Below the pieces are notes generated by a model. The model made no database searches. It worked only from the letters and a program-made list of their open reading frames with translations, and had not been told where the DNA came from. Positions 8,603 through 16,928 of a stretch of 64,000 bases of DNA are shown piece by piece. Position 1 is the first letter of the stretch; each line of letters starts with the position of its first letter. This stretch comes from SIG603 sp963589785 (lineage in GTDB: Bacteria > Bacillota > Clostridia > Oscillospirales > Acutalibacteraceae). Position numbers and translations under genes: made by a program. The DNA lies in the NCBI GenBank assembly GCA_963589785.1, contig CAVAMJ010000005.1:80396-144395 (forward strand). The letters are read 5' to 3'.

Positions 8603-9380
8603 GATGACCTCTAAGCTCGTTTAGCTTCTGCTTTTTGTCTTCAGCTCTCATGAGAGTTTCGCCGATAAGAACTGCGTCAGCTTTAATTTCACGAAGTAAT
8701 TCAATGTCTTCTACACTTTTAACACCGCTCTCCGATACGAAGATTACGTCACTAGGAATAAGTGCTCTTAATTTTCTGCTGTTCTCTGTGTCTACCGTGA
8801 AATTCTTAAGGTTGCGATTGTTCACTCCGATTATTCTTGCACCTGAGCGAAGTGCGGATTTAACCTCGTTTTCGTCGTGTGCTTCAACGAGTGCCGACAT
8901 TCCTAAGGAATCGCAAATTTGGATGTATGATTTAACGGTTTCTTCAGGTAAAATCGAACAAATTAGAAGAACTGCACTTGCACCGAGAAGCTTAGCTTCG
9001 TAGATTTGATATTCATCCACGGTGAAATCTTTGCGAAGACAGGGGATAGAAACTGTTTTAGCTATTTCTTCAAGGTATTTATCGTCACCTAAAAATCTGC
9101 TTGGCTCTGTGAGGATAGAAACAGCATCGGCGCCCGCCACCTCATATTCCTTTGCGATTTGAAGATAAGGAAAATCGGGTGCGATTAATCCCTTTGACGG
9201 AGAAGCCTTTTTGCACTCACAAATGAAAGATATATCGTCTTTTTTGAGCGCTTTTTCAAATGCAAAATTACCTTTAGGCAAGCTTAATGCCTTAGCTTTA
9301 ATTTCTTCCGTTGATATTAATTTCTTTGCGTTATTTACTCGTATCCGAGAGAAATCGGCGAGTTCGTCTAAAATATTCAT
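8595..9380 (-). CDS. trpC: Indole-3-glycerol phosphate synthase
   Basis: Ring-closing decarboxylation step giving indole-3-glycerol phosphate. 261 residues, TIM barrel. The family motif ECKKASPSKG (catalytic Lys) is present, as are SILTEPSRFLGDDKYL, the conserved GVNNRNL strand and the C-terminal LIGETLMRAED phosphate site. The start overlaps the trpD stop in a TAATG arrangement, with GGAGGAAG as ribosome-binding site. Confidence 0.96.
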   Translation of the reverse strand: MNILDELADFSRIRVNNAKKLISTEEIKAKALSLPKGNFAFEKALKKDDISFICECKKASPSKGLIAPDFPYLQIAKEYEVAGADAVSILTEPSRFLGDDKYLEEIAKTVSIPCLRKDFTVDEYQIYEAKLLGASAVLLICSILPEETVKSYIQICDSLGMSALVEAHDENEVKSALRSGARIIGVNNRNLKNFTVDTENSRKLRALIPSDVIFVSESGVKSVEDIELLREIKADAVLIGETLMRAEDKKQKLNELRGHHE

Positions 9381-10405
9381 TAAGCTTCCTCCGAGTTGCT
9401 GACTTCAATCAGCTTTTCGAGAGTTTCGTATGCTTTGCCGCTGTCGATTATCTCTGCGGCAAGTTTGATTCCGTCTTTTAAGCTGTCGGCTTTTCCACCG
9501 ATATAAAGCGCCGCACCTGCATTCATGAGAACAGCGTCTCGTTTAGGACCTTTTTCGCCCCTTAGAATGTTCTTTGTGATTTCTGCGTTTTCAATAGGTG
9601 AGCCGCCGACTAAATCTTCTTTTTTGCAATAGTCAAGACCGAAGTCGTTAGGAGTGATAGTGTATGACTTGAACCAACCGTCTTTAATTTCACAAACCTT
9701 AGTCGGCGAGCTTAAGGAAATTTCATCAAGCTTGTCTGTGCCGTAAACTACCATTCCTCTTTTAACACCAAGGCTAATTAGAACCTGAGCGAGCGGCTCT
9801 ACGAGATACTCGTCATAAACGCCTAATAGCTGCATGGTAGGTTTTCCTGGGTTAGTTAAGGGGCCTAAGATATTGAAAACGGTTCTGAATCCGAGTTCCT
9901 TGCGGATAGCGCCTACATATTTCATTGAGGAATGATATTTCTGAGCGAAGAAAAAGCACATTCCGACTTTATTTAAAAGCTCTATGCACTTTTCTGGACT
10001 CTGCTCAATGTTTACGCCAAGTGCTTCCAAGCAATCAGCAGTGCCGCATTTTGAAGAAGCGGCTCTGTTGCCGTGCTTTGCAACCTTCATTCCACTTGCG
10101 GCGGCTACAATAGCCGATGTTGTTGAAATATTGAAGCTTTGAGCGTTGTCTCCGCCAGTGCCGACTATTTCAAAGATGTCCATTCCTGTGTCAACGGGGG
10201 TAGCATGTGCTCGCATTGCGGCGGCACAACCGGCGATTTCATCGGTTGTCTCTGCTTTTGCGCTCTTTGTCGAAAGAGCCGAGAGAAATGCCGCATTCTG
10301 AGTTGGGGTTGTCTCTCCGTTCATAATTTCGTTCATAACAGCGTAAGCTTCATCGTAGCTTAAATCACCTTTATTTACTATCTTAACTATTGCTTCTTTG
10401 ATCAT
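9380..10405 (-). CDS. trpD: Anthranilate phosphoribosyltransferase
   Basis: Transfers phosphoribosyl from PRPP to anthranilate. 341 residues, normal for the family. The glycine-rich PRPP loop GTGGDNAQSFNISTTSA is near residue 80. The KHGNRAASSKCG anthranilate/PRPP motif and DEISLSSPTKV are also present. It is a stand-alone gene, unlike the TrpGD fusion of enterobacteria. It lies two bases after trpG on the same strand. Confidence 0.96.
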   Translation of the reverse strand: MIKEAIVKIVNKGDLSYDEAYAVMNEIMNGETTPTQNAAFLSALSTKSAKAETTDEIAGCAAAMRAHATPVDTGMDIFEIVGTGGDNAQSFNISTTSAIVAAASGMKVAKHGNRAASSKCGTADCLEALGVNIEQSPEKCIELLNKVGMCFFFAQKYHSSMKYVGAIRKELGFRTVFNILGPLTNPGKPTMQLLGVYDEYLVEPLAQVLISLGVKRGMVVYGTDKLDEISLSSPTKVCEIKDGWFKSYTITPNDFGLDYCKKEDLVGGSPIENAEITKNILRGEKGPKRDAVLMNAGAALYIGGKADSLKDGIKLAAEIIDSGKAYETLEKLIEVSNSEEA

Positions 10406-10407
10406 GG

Positions 10408-10977
10408 TTATAACTCCTCAATAAAATTCTTAAGCATTTGTTTTCCGTTTGGCGTCATTATTGATTCGGGATGAAATTGAACTCCGTAAATCGGATAATT
10501 CTTGTGTTCGACTGCCATAATCTCGCCGTCTGTCGTGAGTGCAGTCACCTTTAATTCATCTGGGATTGTCTCGGGATCTGCGGCAAGTGAATGATACCTT
10601 GCGACTAAGCTTAGCTTTGGGCAATCCTTGAAAAGTGCACTGTCGGTATCAAGCATGACCTCTGATTGCTTGCCGTGCATAAGTTTCTTTGCGTAGGTGA
10701 CTGTTGCACCATATGCCGCACATATCGCTTGATGGCCAAGGCAAACGCCCAAGGTCGGTATTTCGTGGCTAAGTGTCTTTGCTACTTCTATCGTAACTCC
10801 GGCATCCTCGGGTCTTCCGGGGCCCGGTGAAAGAATAATTCTGTCAGGACCGAGCTCTTTTATTTCTTCGATAGTCATTTCATCGTTTCTTATTACCTTT
10901 ATGTCGGAATTTAATTCTCCGACAAGCTGATAGAGGTTATATGAAAAGCTGTCGTAATTATCTATGAGTAATATCAT
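10408..10977 (-). CDS. trpG: Anthranilate synthase glutamine amidotransferase subunit
   Basis: Class I glutamine amidotransferase supplying ammonia to TrpE. 189 residues. The catalytic triad is visible: Cys in GVCLGHQAI, and His and Glu in YGVQFHPES. The oxyanion loop is LSPGPGRPEDAG. The start codon overlaps the trpE stop (ATGA), and AGGAGG lies within the trpE 3' end. The same protein could also serve folate synthesis in some bacteria, but no pab gene is present here. Confidence 0.95.
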   Translation of the reverse strand: MILLIDNYDSFSYNLYQLVGELNSDIKVIRNDEMTIEEIKELGPDRIILSPGPGRPEDAGVTIEVAKTLSHEIPTLGVCLGHQAICAAYGATVTYAKKLMHGKQSEVMLDTDSALFKDCPKLSLVARYHSLAADPETIPDELKVTALTTDGEIMAVEHKNYPIYGVQFHPESIMTPNGKQMLKNFIEEL

Positions 10978-12440
10978 ATATCTTCCTCCTGTGCGAGTTC
11001 CAACGCTTTGAGCGAAGACATCGCCTTATTAATGCATTCCTGATATTCCTTTTCTGGGTCGGAGTCGGCTACTATTCCCGCTCCGCTTCTGACGAACACC
11101 TTGCCGTTTTTCTTGTAAGCTATTCGAATTGCGATGCAAGTATCCATATTTCCTGTGAAATCTATGTAACCGATTGCTCCACCGTAAATTCCGCGCTTGT
11201 TGTTTTCAAGTTCGCCTATAAGCTGACAAGCACGGATTTTCGGTGCTCCTGAAAGTGTACCGGCTGGAAGAACCGCTTCAATGGCATCGAGAGCGTCTTT
11301 GTTTTCGCTTATCTCACCTCTCACGGTAGAGCCAATGTGCATGACATGTGAAAATCTTTCTATCGAATGAAGCTTTTCAACTTGTACGGTGCCGAATTTA
11401 CTGATTTTGCCGAGATCGTTTCTTCCTAAGTCAACAAGCATATTGTGTTCGGCAAGCTCCTTTTCGTCCTTGAGAAGTCCGATTTCAAGTGCCTTGTCCT
11501 CTTCGGGGGTTTTTCCTCTGGGGCGAGTTCCAGCAAGTGGGAATGTATGAAGAATTCCGTTTTCAAGTTTAACGAGAGTTTCGGGGGATGCACCGGCAAC
11601 CTCGACATCCGTTCCAGAAAAATAGAACATATATGGTGACGGGTTAATGGTTCGAAGCACTCTGTAAGTGTTAAATAAACTTCCTTCAAACAGTGCCGAA
11701 AGTCTGTTTGAGAGAACAATTTGGAATATATCGCCCTCACGGATATGCCTTTTAGCGTTTTCAACCATTTCACAAAACTGAACCTTATTGAATAAAGGAG
11801 TAACTTCACCTAAAAGCTTTCCTGACGGCTCGTTTTTCTTCTCTCCGTTTTTAAGTAAATCAGCAAGCTGTTTAAGCTCAAGAACAGCTTTGCTGTAATT
11901 TACTTCGACATCGTCAAGCGGCATATTTACTATAAGTATTATTTTCTGCTTTAGATTATCAAAGGCAATGACTTTATCAAAAAGCATTAAATCCACATCC
12001 TTGAAGCTTTCTGTGTCCTCGACATCACGCTTAACTGTCGGTTCGCTGTAAGCTAAGTAATCGTAAGAGAAATAACCGACCAATCCGCCTGTAAATGAGG
12101 GGAGATAGTCAAATTTAGAACTTCTATATTCAGAGAGGATTTGTCTCAGATAATCGGATGGATTTTTCGTTTCCATTTTGAGGCTGCCAACGCTAAGTTT
12201 TCCGTCCGTACATGTGATTAAAAGCTTTGGGTCAAATCCGAGAAATGTATAACGACCCCAAGTTTCGTTTGCCTGAGCCGATTCGAGCATATAACAGTGA
12301 GTCGAAACATTCTTGAGTATCCTCATGGTTTCAATCGGTGTTGTAAAATCTGACAGCAGTTCTGTGCTTAGCGGCAGAACTCTGAAATTTCCAGTGCTTG
12401 CAATTTCTTTGACCTTATCAAGGGCAGGTAATACTAACAT
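10974..12440 (-). CDS. trpE: Anthranilate synthase component I
   Basis: Converts chorismate to anthranilate with TrpG. 488 residues. The N-terminal feedback-site motif appears as MLESAQ near residue 53, matching the LLES element of tryptophan-sensitive enzymes. The C-terminal chorismate-binding part has AGTRPRGKTPEED, LVDLGRNDLGK, LPAGTLSGAPKIRA and the final GAGIVADSDPEKEYQE. First structural gene of the operon, with a GGAGGAAG ribosome-binding site. It lies behind a T-box leader plus a second terminator, so it is probably controlled by both tRNA charging and end-product inhibition. Confidence 0.96.
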   Translation of the reverse strand: MLVLPALDKVKEIASTGNFRVLPLSTELLSDFTTPIETMRILKNVSTHCYMLESAQANETWGRYTFLGFDPKLLITCTDGKLSVGSLKMETKNPSDYLRQILSEYRSSKFDYLPSFTGGLVGYFSYDYLAYSEPTVKRDVEDTESFKDVDLMLFDKVIAFDNLKQKIILIVNMPLDDVEVNYSKAVLELKQLADLLKNGEKKNEPSGKLLGEVTPLFNKVQFCEMVENAKRHIREGDIFQIVLSNRLSALFEGSLFNTYRVLRTINPSPYMFYFSGTDVEVAGASPETLVKLENGILHTFPLAGTRPRGKTPEEDKALEIGLLKDEKELAEHNMLVDLGRNDLGKISKFGTVQVEKLHSIERFSHVMHIGSTVRGEISENKDALDAIEAVLPAGTLSGAPKIRACQLIGELENNKRGIYGGAIGYIDFTGNMDTCIAIRIAYKKNGKVFVRSGAGIVADSDPEKEYQECINKAMSSLKALELAQEEDI

Positions 12441-12455
12441 ACGCTTCCTCCAAAT

Positions 12456-12485
12456 AAAAAAACCTTCGGCTTATCTGCCAAAGGT
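12456..12485 (-). terminator. Second terminator hairpin between the trp T-box and trpE
   Basis: On the minus strand a 9-bp stem (12485-12477 with 12470-12462, one U-G pair) with a 6-nt loop is followed by six U residues at 12461-12456. It is separate from the T-box terminator and only about 16 bases before trpE. Confidence 0.8.
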
Positions 12486-12493
12486 CATAAAAC

Positions 12494-12525
12494 AAAAAAT
12501 CCTTGACAGAAATATCTGTCAAGGA
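12494..12525 (-). terminator. T-box terminator of the trp operon leader
   Basis: A perfect 11-bp stem (12525-12515 with 12510-12500) with a 4-nt loop is followed by a U tract at 12499-12494. This is the hairpin whose 5' arm competes with the T-box antiterminator. Confidence 0.92.
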
Positions 12526-12763
12526 CGAATATACTAATCCGCGGTGCCACCTTGAATTCACGAAAAATCGTGCGCTTTGTAGGATACTATCATATCCCTG
12601 ACAAGTAACGTCTGTCGTAACGTTGCAGAATACTTTGCGAAAATCGCATTTGACTGCACCCTCAGCGGTCCATTTGACAACCTGTTTCTTGCCTGATTCT
12701 CAGCACCTCAGACTCTCTGTGAAGGCATAACTGCCGTTATCTCCGCTTCAACGGTTTTGAATT
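12494..12763 (-). promoter_or_regulatory. T-box riboswitch (tRNA-Trp) controlling trpEGDCFBA
   Basis: The conserved T-box core AAGGTGGCACCGCGG lies at 12553-12539 (minus), just before the terminator. A structured Stem I region lies upstream. The bulge UGGC would pair with acceptor end GCCA, which fits tRNA-Trp with discriminator G. A TGG codon at 12672-12670 sits on the 3' side of Stem I where the specifier belongs. Uncharged tRNA-Trp should favour the antiterminator and trp expression. Confidence 0.93.
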
Positions 12764-12769
12764 GAGTTG

Positions 12770-12798
12770 ATTGTATCACGCATGTTATTTGTTGTCAA
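12770..12798 (-). promoter_or_regulatory. Sigma-A promoter of the trp operon
   Basis: On the minus strand a perfect TTGACA (12798-12793) and TACAAT (12775-12770) are separated by 17 bases. Transcription would begin near 12763, at the 5' end of the T-box. Confidence 0.9.
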
Positions 12799-12894
12799 GC
12801 TATTTTTGCAATTTTAAATTTTAAAAATAGCAAAATAAAATAAAATTTATTGTCAAAACCGAAAATTTAATGATTTTATGAAGTTTGGGTAGTC

Positions 12895-12932
12895 TAAAAA
12901 AGCAAATCCCCGTTCCGATAGAGAACGGGGAT
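12895..12932 (-). terminator. Terminator of the ridA-permease-lyase-redoxin operon
   Basis: A perfect 10-bp stem (ATCCCCGTTC with GAACGGGGAT, 12906-12932) is followed on the minus strand by a U-rich tract. It lies five bases beyond the redoxin stop. Confidence 0.9.
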
Positions 12933-12936
12933 GAGT

Positions 12937-13485
12937 TTATTTCAGTAATTCGGTAAGCTTTGAAACATCGGGAATGTCAGACGCATTTTTGCCGTAATGA
13001 ACATATTTTAGATCAAGATTCTTATCGATAATGAAGCAAGCCGGGAGCTGAAGCTCATTGCCCTCATACTTGCCGTGCTTAAATCCTTTTGCAGTTGCCT
13101 TTGCAATCTTAGCAATAGTGCCCGCAGAAATCATTTTAGCAGTCGATGCGGCGGGGGAGATACCAAATTTCTTATATAGAGTTTGATTTTCGTCGCATAC
13201 GATCTCAAACGGTAGGGAGTCCTTATCAATTTGTTCGGCTATCACTTCGGGAGACGATTGAAGTATAACCAAGGCTCTTGCGTTTGCTGATTTAATTTTA
13301 TCATAATCATTTGCAAGCTTGTGAATATCGTATTGACAAAGCGTACAGCCGTAATATCTCAAGAAAAGAAGAATAGTTTTATCGGCTTCTTTAGCTTTAT
13401 CGGATAAGCTTTCGCCGCTTGTAAAAGCTGTGTTAAATTTAAAATCAGGCAGTTTTTCCCCGACGTTCAGACGAGCGGTGGACAT
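12937..13485 (-). CDS. Peroxiredoxin-like (AhpC/TSA, redoxin) protein
   Basis: A thioredoxin-fold protein of about 182 residues. The motif RYYGCTLCQYD near residue 45 has a CxxC pair at the site where AhpC/TSA proteins carry the peroxidatic cysteine. A later QLPACFIID stretch includes the cis-proline region and one more cysteine. The ATG at 13485 overlaps the lyase stop (TAATG). A GTG at 13494 is an alternative. It is last in the ridA-permease-MalY operon, where a thiol-based redox enzyme would suit a pathway releasing sulfide or thiols. That link is inference. Confidence 0.8.
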   Translation of the reverse strand: MSTARLNVGEKLPDFKFNTAFTSGESLSDKAKEADKTILLFLRYYGCTLCQYDIHKLANDYDKIKSANARALVILQSSPEVIAEQIDKDSLPFEIVCDENQTLYKKFGISPAASTAKMISAGTIAKIAKATAKGFKHGKYEGNELQLPACFIIDKNLDLKYVHYGKNASDIPDVSKLTELLK

Positions 13486-14705
13486 TATACCCACTCGCCG
13501 TTGAATACATATTTATCGAGTCTGTCAAATGCTTCCTTAACTCTTGAAAGCGGAAGAGCAAGGTTCATTCTGATTGCGCATGGGCCGTGGAACATTCTGC
13601 CATCCTGCCATGCAACACCGACATTCCAGCCGGCTTTCTCAAGCTCTTCGATTGTCTTGCCGTGAGCATCACACCACTTTGTGCAGTCGAGGAACAGCAT
13701 GTATGTGCCCTCAGGCTTACCGACTTCTACGCCCTCAAAGTGCTCTGCTATGTAGTCGCAAGCGTAATTTACGTTGCCTGTGATTGTCTCTCTAAGCTCA
13801 TCAACCCACTCGTATCCCTCTGGCTTGTAAGCACCGATGAGAGCGTGCATGGAGAGAACATTCATATCATTGTAGTGTGGCTTTGTGCTCTTTGCAGTAA
13901 CTCTATCACGCATTGTCTTGTTGTAGATGATGTGATAGCTACCGACTAAGCCTGCAAGGTTAAAGGTCTTGGAAGGAGCGTAAACAGCAACTGTTCTGTT
14001 TTTTGCGTCCTCGCTGACTGACTGAGTAGGAATGTGCTTGTGTCCCTCAAGAATGATGTCGGACCAAATCTCATCGGAGATAACAACGCAGTCATTCTTC
14101 TTGTAGACCTCCATAGCCTTTTCGAGCTCCTCACGCTCCCAAACTCTTCCGCAAGGGTTGTGTGGTGAACAGAAGATTGCTACATGGATGTTGTTAGCCT
14201 TAATCTTAGCGTCCATATCCTCGTAGTCCATTCTCCAAACACCGTTCTCGTCCTTTTTAAGTGGGCTGTGAACGATCTTGTAGCCGTTGTTTTCAACGCA
14301 CATTGTAAATCCGATGTATGTCGGGCTGTGAAGAAGAACAGCATCGCCCGGTGCGGCATAGCATGTGAGAGCAGAGATAACACCGCCGAGAACACCGTTC
14401 TCATAGCCGATGCACTCCTTTGTGAGACCTGTTACGCCGTTTCTTGTCTCGTGCCACTTGATGATTGAATCGAAATATTCCTCAGTGGGGAAGAAGTAGC
14501 CGTAAGCCGGGTGCTTAGCTCTCTCGATGATAGCTTCAGGAATTGTAGGAACTGTCGGGAAGTTCATGTCAGCAACCCACATTGGGATAGCGTCAAAGCC
14601 GTCCTTCGGCTTGTCGGGTGTGAAGCCCGGCATTGAACCGAGACCGTCAATAGCTGTTGCGTCCTTACCGTGGCGATCCATGATAGAAGTGAAATCGTAT
14701 TTCAT
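13485..14705 (-). CDS. MalY/PatB-family PLP-dependent C-S beta-lyase or aminotransferase
   Basis: A fold-type I PLP enzyme of 406 residues. It has the family start (MWVADMNFP), the SPHNPCGRVW loop, ISDEIWSDI with the PLP-binding aspartate, and the Schiff-base lysine in YAPSKTFNLAG. MalY/PatB proteins commonly act as cystathionine or cysteine beta-lyases, making a thiol, ammonia and pyruvate through 2-aminoacrylate. The neighbouring RidA, which clears 2-aminoacrylate, supports that activity. CGGAGA lies before the ATG. The exact substrate is not determined. Confidence 0.88.
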   Translation of the reverse strand: MKYDFTSIMDRHGKDATAIDGLGSMPGFTPDKPKDGFDAIPMWVADMNFPTVPTIPEAIIERAKHPAYGYFFPTEEYFDSIIKWHETRNGVTGLTKECIGYENGVLGGVISALTCYAAPGDAVLLHSPTYIGFTMCVENNGYKIVHSPLKKDENGVWRMDYEDMDAKIKANNIHVAIFCSPHNPCGRVWEREELEKAMEVYKKNDCVVISDEIWSDIILEGHKHIPTQSVSEDAKNRTVAVYAPSKTFNLAGLVGSYHIIYNKTMRDRVTAKSTKPHYNDMNVLSMHALIGAYKPEGYEWVDELRETITGNVNYACDYIAEHFEGVEVGKPEGTYMLFLDCTKWCDAHGKTIEELEKAGWNVGVAWQDGRMFHGPCAIRMNLALPLSRVKEAFDRLDKYVFNGEWV

Positions 14706-14780
14706 AATGTTTCTCCGTTTCTCGGCATTTGCCGTAAAATTAGATAGATATGTTAGATTAATAGTAGTCTATGAATTGTA

Positions 14781-14812
14781 GTTTACTCTGAGAGAATGCT
14801 CTCAGAGTAAAC
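14781..14812 (-). other. Perfect 14-bp intercistronic hairpin
   Basis: The 14-base arm at 14781-14794 and its exact complement at 14799-14812 flank a 4-nt loop. It lies between the permease stop and the lyase start on the minus-strand transcript. No U tract follows, so it is more likely an RNA-stability or processing element than a terminator. Confidence 0.8.
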
Positions 14813-14838
14813 CAAGAAAGAAATGAGGACTTAACAAG

Positions 14839-16224
14839 TTATTCCTCGTCGTTAGCTGTATCAGCGATTGCCTGTGCGACAATCTCAGCTTTCTTTGCCT
14901 TAAGGTCATCAGCCTTAACAGCGCCCTGTGCAAGTCTGATAATGCTCAATACGCACATAACAGCAACAATGATGAGTGTTACGATAGCGTCCTTTGCGGT
15001 GAGATCCTTGAAGAGGTTAAAAGCAACAACGCCTGCGCAGAATGCACCGAGAACACAGCATACATCATAGAACCAAAGCGGCATTTTGATAGAACGCTTT
15101 GCCCACTGATCAGGATACTTCTTTGGAAGAGTGAGACAGCCGAGATTCATGTAGATGTTGATGAGCATTGTAGGAATCATAACCTGAGAAACGATAGCGT
15201 CGAGGCTGACTCCTGTAACAATTGGGAATACGCTGATGATATAGAAAAGAATGTAAATCACATAAGGATAGCCGGTTTTATCTGTCTTCTTGAATATGCT
15301 CGGTAACCAACCGTCGTTAGCAACCTGAAGCAATGGATAACGGAACATGCCTAAGCCGCCTAAAAGTGAGCTTGCGATAGCGCCGATGCCGCCGCCGACA
15401 ACGAAGAAGAGATAAATTGCTTTCGGGAAAATAGCCTCAGCTGTAACGCTGATGTTCTGTCCGGCTGCCTGTTCGTAAGGGAGAACGCCGCCGGCAACAA
15501 TGCCCATTGCACCGTAGATAACAGCGAGTAAAACTGTGATTACGATGATGCCGAGGGGGATAGTCTTCTTTGGCTTCTTTGTGACAGCTGCCATCGAGAC
15601 AGGAGCCATTGTAGTTCCCTGGCAGGCCCAGCCCATAACAGCGAGAGCTGAAACAAAGCCTGTGAAGCCGCCGTGGAAGTAACCGCCGTCTGCGCTTGAG
15701 AATGTGTTTGCAAAGTCAACCTTCGGGAGTCCGAAACCGACAAACAAAGCAAGTGCAACAACGAGAACGATGGTAACTATGTTTTCGAGAATTGTGATAA
15801 ATCTTGAACCTTTAATAGTAGAAAGGAAGAACAAAGTCATTGCTATGAAAGCGACTAAGCTCTGATAATTTTGAAGTGCGGGAATTGCGATTGCAAGATA
15901 CTGTGCGATTGCAACAGCGTAGCTGGACATTGCAAGACCGTTGACAAGTGTCATCATTGCGCTGACACCGCTCATGAACGGGCTAAACAGCATAACCTTC
16001 ATGCTGTAGTCTCCGCCCTTCATAACGAACATGCTTGGCATTGCGAGGTTATACCAATATGCAAGGAGCATAAAGAAACAACCAATTGCGACAACAAGTG
16101 AAATTGAACGTCCTGTGTAGGCAATACCGTAGCCTAAAAGGACAAATATCCCTGTTCCTATGGCACCGCCGAGTCCGAGGCCGACGATATTCCATAAGCC
16201 TAACTTTTTACCATTTTCTTCCAT
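14839..16224 (-). CDS. APC-family amino acid permease
   Basis: Integral membrane transporter of about 461 residues with roughly 12 hydrophobic segments. The N-terminal glycine-rich helix GLGLGGAIGTGIF is the substrate-binding motif of the amino acid/polyamine/organocation superfamily. The ATG at 16224 is preferred because GAGG lies upstream and the sequence then begins at the usual N-terminus. ATG 16242 is an alternative. It sits between ridA and the C-S lyase, so it probably imports the amino acid used by the lyase. Confidence 0.88.
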   Translation of the reverse strand: MEENGKKLGLWNIVGLGLGGAIGTGIFVLLGYGIAYTGRSISLVVAIGCFFMLLAYWYNLAMPSMFVMKGGDYSMKVMLFSPFMSGVSAMMTLVNGLAMSSYAVAIAQYLAIAIPALQNYQSLVAFIAMTLFFLSTIKGSRFITILENIVTIVLVVALALFVGFGLPKVDFANTFSSADGGYFHGGFTGFVSALAVMGWACQGTTMAPVSMAAVTKKPKKTIPLGIIVITVLLAVIYGAMGIVAGGVLPYEQAAGQNISVTAEAIFPKAIYLFFVVGGGIGAIASSLLGGLGMFRYPLLQVANDGWLPSIFKKTDKTGYPYVIYILFYIISVFPIVTGVSLDAIVSQVMIPTMLINIYMNLGCLTLPKKYPDQWAKRSIKMPLWFYDVCCVLGAFCAGVVAFNLFKDLTAKDAIVTLIIVAVMCVLSIIRLAQGAVKADDLKAKKAEIVAQAIADTANDEE

Positions 16225-16248
16225 AATATTCTTATACCTCATCAATTA

Positions 16249-16285
16249 GTTTACAACTTCATACCGATTTATAAATGTTGTAAAC
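16249..16285 (-). other. Inverted repeat just upstream of the permease start
   Basis: GTTTACAAC at 16249-16257 is repeated as its exact complement GTTGTAAAC at 16277-16285, with a 19-nt spacer. In the minus-strand mRNA it forms a hairpin 25 nt before the chosen start. A binding site for a regulator is the alternative reading. Confidence 0.6.
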
Positions 16286-16308
16286 AACTCCGTCCAAAAG
16301 AGTGCCGA

Positions 16309-16689
16309 TTATTTAACGGCAACAGCTTCGATTTCTACCTTTGCGCCCTTGGGAAGTGCGACCACCTGGAATGCGCTTCTTGCCGGGCAAACTCCTGTGA
16401 AATAAGTAGAATAAACCTCGTTCATAGCCCCAAAATCTGCGATGTTTTCGAGCAAAACGGTTGTTTTTACTACATTGTCGAGTGTGAGATCTTCCTCAGC
16501 AAGGATAGCCTTGATGTTTTCAAGAGACTGCTTTGTCTGGCTCTTGATGTCTTCGCCTGCAAAAGCACCTGTTTTGGGATCTATCGGAAGCTGGCCCGAT
16601 ACGTAAATTGCTCCACCTGCTTCTATGCCCTGTGAGTAAGGGCCGATGGCTGCTGGGGCGTTGTTTGTGGAAATCTGCTGTTTAGACAT
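16309..16689 (-). CDS. ridA: RidA-family enamine/imine deaminase
   Basis: A trimeric cytoplasmic deaminase family, 126 residues. The key arginine lies in CPARSAFQV, and the family phrases AIGPYSQGI and VSGQLPIDP are present. RidA hydrolyses reactive enamines such as 2-aminoacrylate formed by PLP beta-eliminating enzymes. It is the first gene of an operon with an amino-acid permease and a MalY-type lyase, which suggests this exact role. GGGAGG precedes the ATG. Confidence 0.93.
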   Translation of the reverse strand: MSKQQISTNNAPAAIGPYSQGIEAGGAIYVSGQLPIDPKTGAFAGEDIKSQTKQSLENIKAILAEEDLTLDNVVKTTVLLENIADFGAMNEVYSTYFTGVCPARSAFQVVALPKGAKVEIEAVAVK

Positions 16690-16729
16690 TTTATTTCCTC
16701 CCTAAATATTTAATAAAATTTATAAACAA

Positions 16730-16748
16730 GTGATAATATAATTATCAC
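16730..16748. promoter_or_regulatory. Palindromic operator candidate downstream of the ridA promoter
   Basis: GTGATAAT at 16730-16737 and ATTATCAC at 16741-16748 form a perfect 8-bp dyad around ATA. It lies just after the expected start of ridA transcription. Confidence 0.5.
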
Positions 16749-16759
16749 CGTTTGGCATA

Positions 16760-16787
16760 AGTATATCACAAACATAAAGTTTGTAAA
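16760..16787 (-). promoter_or_regulatory. Candidate promoter of the ridA operon
   Basis: Minus-strand TTTACA (16787-16782) and TATACT (16765-16760) are 16 bases apart. The dyad ACAAAC-5-GTTTGT (16768-16784) fills the spacer and is a likely operator. Confidence 0.6.
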
Positions 16788-16830
16788 GGGGTTAGTTGAA
16801 AAATTTTATCATTTTGAGACAAAAAATATC

Positions 16831-16854
16831 ACAAACTTGAGTTCTCTTGTTTGT
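16831..16854. promoter_or_regulatory. Second ACAAAC/GTTTGT dyad, next to the regulator promoter
   Basis: ACAAAC at 16831-16836 faces GTTTGT at 16849-16854. An 11-base direct repeat (ATATCACAAAC) is shared between 16763-16773 and 16826-16836, so both dyads carry the same half-site. It may bind the divergent regulator. Confidence 0.5.
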
Positions 16855-16866
16855 ACAAGTAAGCAC

Positions 16867-16895
16867 TTGCAAAAATAAACTCAATATTGTACAAT
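16867..16895 (+). promoter_or_regulatory. Promoter of the YheO-like regulator gene
   Basis: TTGCAA at 16867-16872 and TACAAT at 16890-16895 with a 17-base spacer, 34 bases before the ATG at 16929. Confidence 0.65.
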
Positions 16896-16928
16896 TATCT
16901 TTAAAAGAAACGAAAGAGGGTAACTCCG

